DNA of 20,456 nt from Rhypophila decipiens. Taxonomy: Eukaryota; Ascomycota; Sordariomycetes; Sordariales; Naviculisporaceae. Under the pieces are notes generated by a model. That model searched no databases, had not been told where the DNA came from, and worked only from the letters and a program-made list of their open reading frames with translations. The stretch's first letter is position 1. Each line of letters starts with the position of its first letter. The stretch covers positions 1 through 20,456 of the forward strand of contig MU858358.1 of the NCBI GenBank assembly GCA_033297075.1, written 5' to 3'. Made by a program: the position numbers and the translations under genes. Below are positions 17,657 to 20,456 of this stretch, piece after piece.

Positions 17657-19525
17657 CTAGAGCCCTAAAGCTTCTCGGAACGCAAGGAAATCTTTCCTCC
17701 CAAGTGCCTTAGTGAGCCCATCAGCGATCTGCTCGTCTGTCGAGATGTATTTGAAGTTCACTTCGCCGCTGTTTTGTTTCTCTCTGCAGAACAGGTGTTG
17801 CACATGAATGTGCCGTGTGCGGGAGTGGAATTGGGGGTTTCTAGCCAGCGCAAGGGCTCCCCTGTTGTCCCCGTAGATGATTGTAGCAGGGCTTTGTTTC
17901 TGAGTGACCTGGAGTTCCAGCAGGAGTTGCCTGAGCCAGATGGCTTCTTTCGTGGCTTGTGTCTGTCCCATAAGCTCTGACTCGCAGGAGGAGAGGGCAA
18001 CGGTTGGCTGTCTTTTGGATGACCAGCTGACAGCACCGCTCCCTATGTTAAAGATATATCCTGAAGTCGAACGTCTAGTCTCTGTATCTCCTGCCCAATC
18101 CGCATCCGTGTAGCCGGTGAGAGCTCCTAGCTCCCCCTTGAACGTTAGTCGGAGGTGGATTGTTCCGTTCAGGTATCTAAAGATGCGTTCAACACCTTGT
18201 TTGTGCTTCTTTGTAGGGTTGTGCATATAGCGGCTGAAGACGGAAAGGGGAAAGGCTATATCGGGTCTTGTGCCGAGCATGATCCACATGAGGCTCCCGA
18301 TGGCTTCCGCATACCATTTCTTGTCGTCTGGATTTGTTGTGTAGCTGGGGTCTGCAGCTTCGAACTTGTGTGCTTCCATGGGGACAGAGACGCTCCTTAC
18401 CTCCCCCCAAAAGCCGAAGTTTTTGAGAACTTTCTCGATGTAGGCTTCTTGGCTTAGCCAGATGGCTCTGTTCTTCCTGTCGCGTGTGACATGCATCCCT
18501 AGATAGTAGGTGCATGGTCCCAGGTCTGTCATCTCGAAGCGTTCGCTGAGTCTCTGCTTCAGGTCACTGATCTCGTCCTTGGAAGGCCCGGCGATCAGTA
18601 TATCGTCAACGTAAATTGCGACATAGGTGTTTCCTTTGACAAAGACCCCAACGTCTGCGATGAGTGGCCTGTACCCGAGGGATTGTAGGAAAGTAGAGAG
18701 TGTGTTGTACCAGATTCTCGGAGATTGCTTCAGGCCATAGAGTGCTTTGCGTAGTTTGCAGACGTTCGGCCCTATACCTTTCTTTTCGGAGGACATTGGT
18801 GGGAGCTCCACGTATATTTCCTCGTCGATGTCCCCATAGAGGAAGGCTGTCTTGACGTCCATCTGCTCTAGCTCGAGATCCAGCGCCGCAGCGATGGCGA
18901 ATATGATCTTATAGCTCATTGGTTTGACCACTGAAGCAAATGTTTCATGGTAGTCGATGCCTTCTTGTTGCTCGAAACCGCGAACCACCCATCTTGCTTT
19001 AAAGCGTAGGATCTCGCCCATTGCGCCGCGTTTAATCTTGAACACCCATTTTCCAGTGAGCACTCGTCGATCTGCGGGTCTTGGAACGACATCCCAGGTC
19101 TTGTTGCTGTTCAGGGACTTGACTTCGCTGAGGATGGCCTTGTACCACTGTTCCCAGAAGCCACCAGTCTCTGCTTGTCTGATGGTTCTTGGTTCGTCGC
19201 CGTCTGTGTCGTTGTAGTTCTCCGTTTTGGAGGCGAGCAGTGCTAGGCAGATCCGATCTTCCAGGCTAGTTCGTTCTTCTGGCGGCTCATCGTTGTCTGA
19301 GTCATCTCCCGTTTCTGCCCGTAACGCGTATCTCTGCCTGGCACCCTCTTTTGCCCGCCTAGGATGTGGAGTGCGAAGCTCTGGGTGCCTTGCCTGGACT
19401 TCTTCTGGTCGTGGTACGGCATGTTGATCCGTTTCTGCAGGCGGGAATCGTCTCTGGCGCACCACGATGGTGTCTCCGGCCGGGGGTTCGGGGGCTGGTG
19501 TCTCGACTCCCCCGGCGTCAATCAA
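17657..19525 (-). CDS. copia pol fragment: reverse transcriptase and RNase H
   Basis: At least 622 codons are open. Positions count from the first in-frame TTG at 19525, though the frame continues upstream to about 19620, so no real start exists here; in the parent element it would be part of a polyprotein. The reverse transcriptase runs from about 141 (NKTWDVVPRP) through KWVFKIKRG, QMDVKTAFLYG (catalytic Asp near 223), YGLKQSPRIWY and YVDD at 305-308. The RNase H has TDADWAG (474-479), SSCESE (Glu near 515), YGDNRGAL (Asp near 553) and the terminal RTRHIHVQHLF. ADGLTKALGR closes the domain as in other copia elements. All catalytic residues expected for RT and RNase H are present and no stop interrupts them. 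The integrase and protease that should precede RT are absent. Confidence 0.9.
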   Translation of the reverse strand: MIDAGGVETPAPEPPAGDTIVVRQRRFPPAETDQHAVPRPEEVQARHPELRTPHPRRAKEGARQRYALRAETGDDSDNDEPPEERTSLEDRICLALLASKTENYNDTDGDEPRTIRQAETGGFWEQWYKAILSEVKSLNSNKTWDVVPRPADRRVLTGKWVFKIKRGAMGEILRFKARWVVRGFEQQEGIDYHETFASVVKPMSYKIIFAIAAALDLELEQMDVKTAFLYGDIDEEIYVELPPMSSEKKGIGPNVCKLRKALYGLKQSPRIWYNTLSTFLQSLGYRPLIADVGVFVKGNTYVAIYVDDILIAGPSKDEISDLKQRLSERFEMTDLGPCTYYLGMHVTRDRKNRAIWLSQEAYIEKVLKNFGFWGEVRSVSVPMEAHKFEAADPSYTTNPDDKKWYAEAIGSLMWIMLGTRPDIAFPLSVFSRYMHNPTKKHKQGVERIFRYLNGTIHLRLTFKGELGALTGYTDADWAGDTETRRSTSGYIFNIGSGAVSWSSKRQPTVALSSCESELMGQTQATKEAIWLRQLLLELQVTQKQSPATIIYGDNRGALALARNPQFHSRTRHIHVQHLFCREKQNSGEVNFKYISTDEQIADGLTKALGRKDFLAFREALGL

Positions 19526-19595
19526 GTCTTGGAGTTCTGCTTGAAATTCTTCCGAGTCCGTGAATCTGACTTTCTTTGCGTTTGAGGCTTGTTCG

Positions 19596-20342
19596 TCATC
19601 TGTCCGGGGACGTTTCGGAGCATTGGTTGGCGGTCCCGTTGGCAGCCATTAGGCTTGTATTAGGGACTTCTCCGGTGTTGACTTGGTTCCTGAGGTTGTG
19701 TTCTTCCCGGACGGCACTCATGACCGCGTGATTGAATGACACGGCTTCTTTGGTGACAGTTCCGGTGGCATCGCGGATTGGAATTAGGCTGTTTTTCTGG
19801 GCAAAGGATGTGAGGAAGATGTGGTATTTCGGTCCGAGTCCGGTGAGGAATTTGGAGACCATATACGAGCTAGGAATCTTCAGGGAGCTGTCGAGTGCCT
19901 CTAGATCGCTGGCGATCTTCTGTAGCTGCTCCGAGTATTTGGTGACGTCGCTGAAGTCGGCTAGTTTGAGATTGTCGTATTGGAACAGGAGGTCTTGGAA
20001 CACTGCGCTGCCTGAGGGTTTGAAACGGGTCTCGAGCTTGGTGATGGCCTCGTTGAGTGTGGTCACTGATTCGATTAATTTTCGTGTGGTGGGTCCACAG
20101 ACACAGCTGACGAGGGCCATGCTCCTCTCCTGCCTGTCTTCCCACTCCCTTTTTCGGGTTTCAAAGGCGTCGTCGGTCTCGTTGGCCTTCTGGGTAGGGA
20201 CCGTCTTCTCGGTGCTGAGCAGTCTGCCGTATCCACCCAGCTTAAGGTAGTTCACGACGTCTTGCTTCCAGCTGATCCATCCGGATTCCGATTCAAGTTT
20301 AGTGACGTTGCGGACCAGCGATGTGAGCTTCTCGTCGGACAT
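19596..20342 (-). CDS. copia gag, C-terminally truncated
   Basis: 248 aa from the ATG at 20342. The N-terminus (WISWKQDVVNYLKLGGYGRL) and the helical core (KLETRFKPSGSAVFQDLLFQ, SYMVSKFLTGLGPKYHIFL) match the UBN2/retrotran-gag type capsid protein of fungal copia elements. The CCHC zinc knuckle normally found near the C-terminus is missing. The frame ends at 19596, and the pol frame is already open 25 or more bases before that stop, shifted by one base. The two therefore overlap at a deletion junction rather than through a designed frameshift site. Confidence 0.85.
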   Translation of the reverse strand: MSDEKLTSLVRNVTKLESESGWISWKQDVVNYLKLGGYGRLLSTEKTVPTQKANETDDAFETRKREWEDRQERSMALVSCVCGPTTRKLIESVTTLNEAITKLETRFKPSGSAVFQDLLFQYDNLKLADFSDVTKYSEQLQKIASDLEALDSSLKIPSSYMVSKFLTGLGPKYHIFLTSFAQKNSLIPIRDATGTVTKEAVSFNHAVMSAVREEHNLRNQVNTGEVPNTSLMAANGTANQCSETSPDR

Positions 20343-20456
20343 TGTACTGGCGGCCGTTCAGGGGATGAGATATGAATGGTTCTGTTCTGAATGCTGTGAG
20401 CTGGAAAAACGCATTGTCTTTATTCTCGTTGGTGACTGGGAGACTTGATTCCCTTG
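20343..20456 (-). other. copia 5' leader
   Basis: A non-coding leader of 114 bp or more lies upstream of gag. The tRNA primer-binding site and 5' LTR were not identified and probably lie just beyond the window. Confidence 0.5.

Larger units (their letters stand above)
17171..20456 (-). mobile_element. Ty1/copia LTR retrotransposon, internally deleted, right end outside the window
   Basis: On the minus strand from the window edge the order is leader, gag, reverse transcriptase-RNase H, polypurine tract and LTR. Protease and integrase are missing, so this copy is non-autonomous. It sits inside the gypsy integrase frame. The gag and RT-RNase H frames carry no internal stops, which suggests recent arrival. 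The 5' LTR is not visible up to 20456. Confidence 0.85.

Noticed and set aside
17400..17657. 85-codon minus-strand frame after the copia pol stop
   Set aside because: No recognisable domain and located in the expected 3' untranslated region.
17774..18457. Plus-strand frames across the copia pol
   Set aside because: Antisense shadows of the reverse transcriptase-RNase H frame.
19732..20250. Plus-strand 172-codon frame
   Set aside because: Antisense shadow of gag.

Overview
The window looks like nuclear DNA of a filamentous ascomycete (Pezizomycotina, probably a Sordariomycete). Short 45-79 nt spliceosomal introns with CTAAC/CTAAT branch points interrupt the genes, the protein families are fungal (DUF6604, an RGS protein with three membrane segments, PNS1/CTL), and the right third holds fungal LTR retrotransposons. 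Everything here was read by eye; no database search was run.

Left part (1-11000) is gene-bearing. It contains a large intronless DUF6604-type protein (629-3322, +), an RGS-domain protein resembling the Rax1/RgsB group with three visible introns, one of them GC-AG (4267-5731, -; the N-terminus is unresolved), an orphan seven-helix membrane protein with one intron (7654-8662, +), and a small fungal membrane protein with one intron (9885-10999, -). Long spacers (3323-4266, 6009-7653, 8663-9884, 11000-11554) carry no supportable gene.

Middle part (11555-15507) is a zone of decay. It holds a 5'-truncated PNS1/choline-transporter-like gene (11555-12361, -), a frameshifted unknown gene (13108-14103, -), a nearly perfect 165-bp direct repeat with a fragment of that same gene caught between the two copies (14152-14524), and a divergent remnant of a PIF1-type helicase gene whose interior is missing (15152-15507, +). 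The unknown gene and the helicase face away from each other across about 1 kb. I infer, without proof, that they are a decayed mobile or multicopy unit.

Right part (15640-20456) is a nest of LTR retroelements. A Ty3/gypsy chromovirus fragment (integrase C-terminus plus chromodomain, minus strand) has a probable LTR region at about 15640-16200 that contains a 46-bp tandem array. It is interrupted at 17171 by a Ty1/copia element, also on the minus strand. The copia copy has an LTR (17171-17338), a polypurine tract, an intact reverse transcriptase-RNase H frame and a gag frame, but protease and integrase are missing. Its other LTR lies outside the window.
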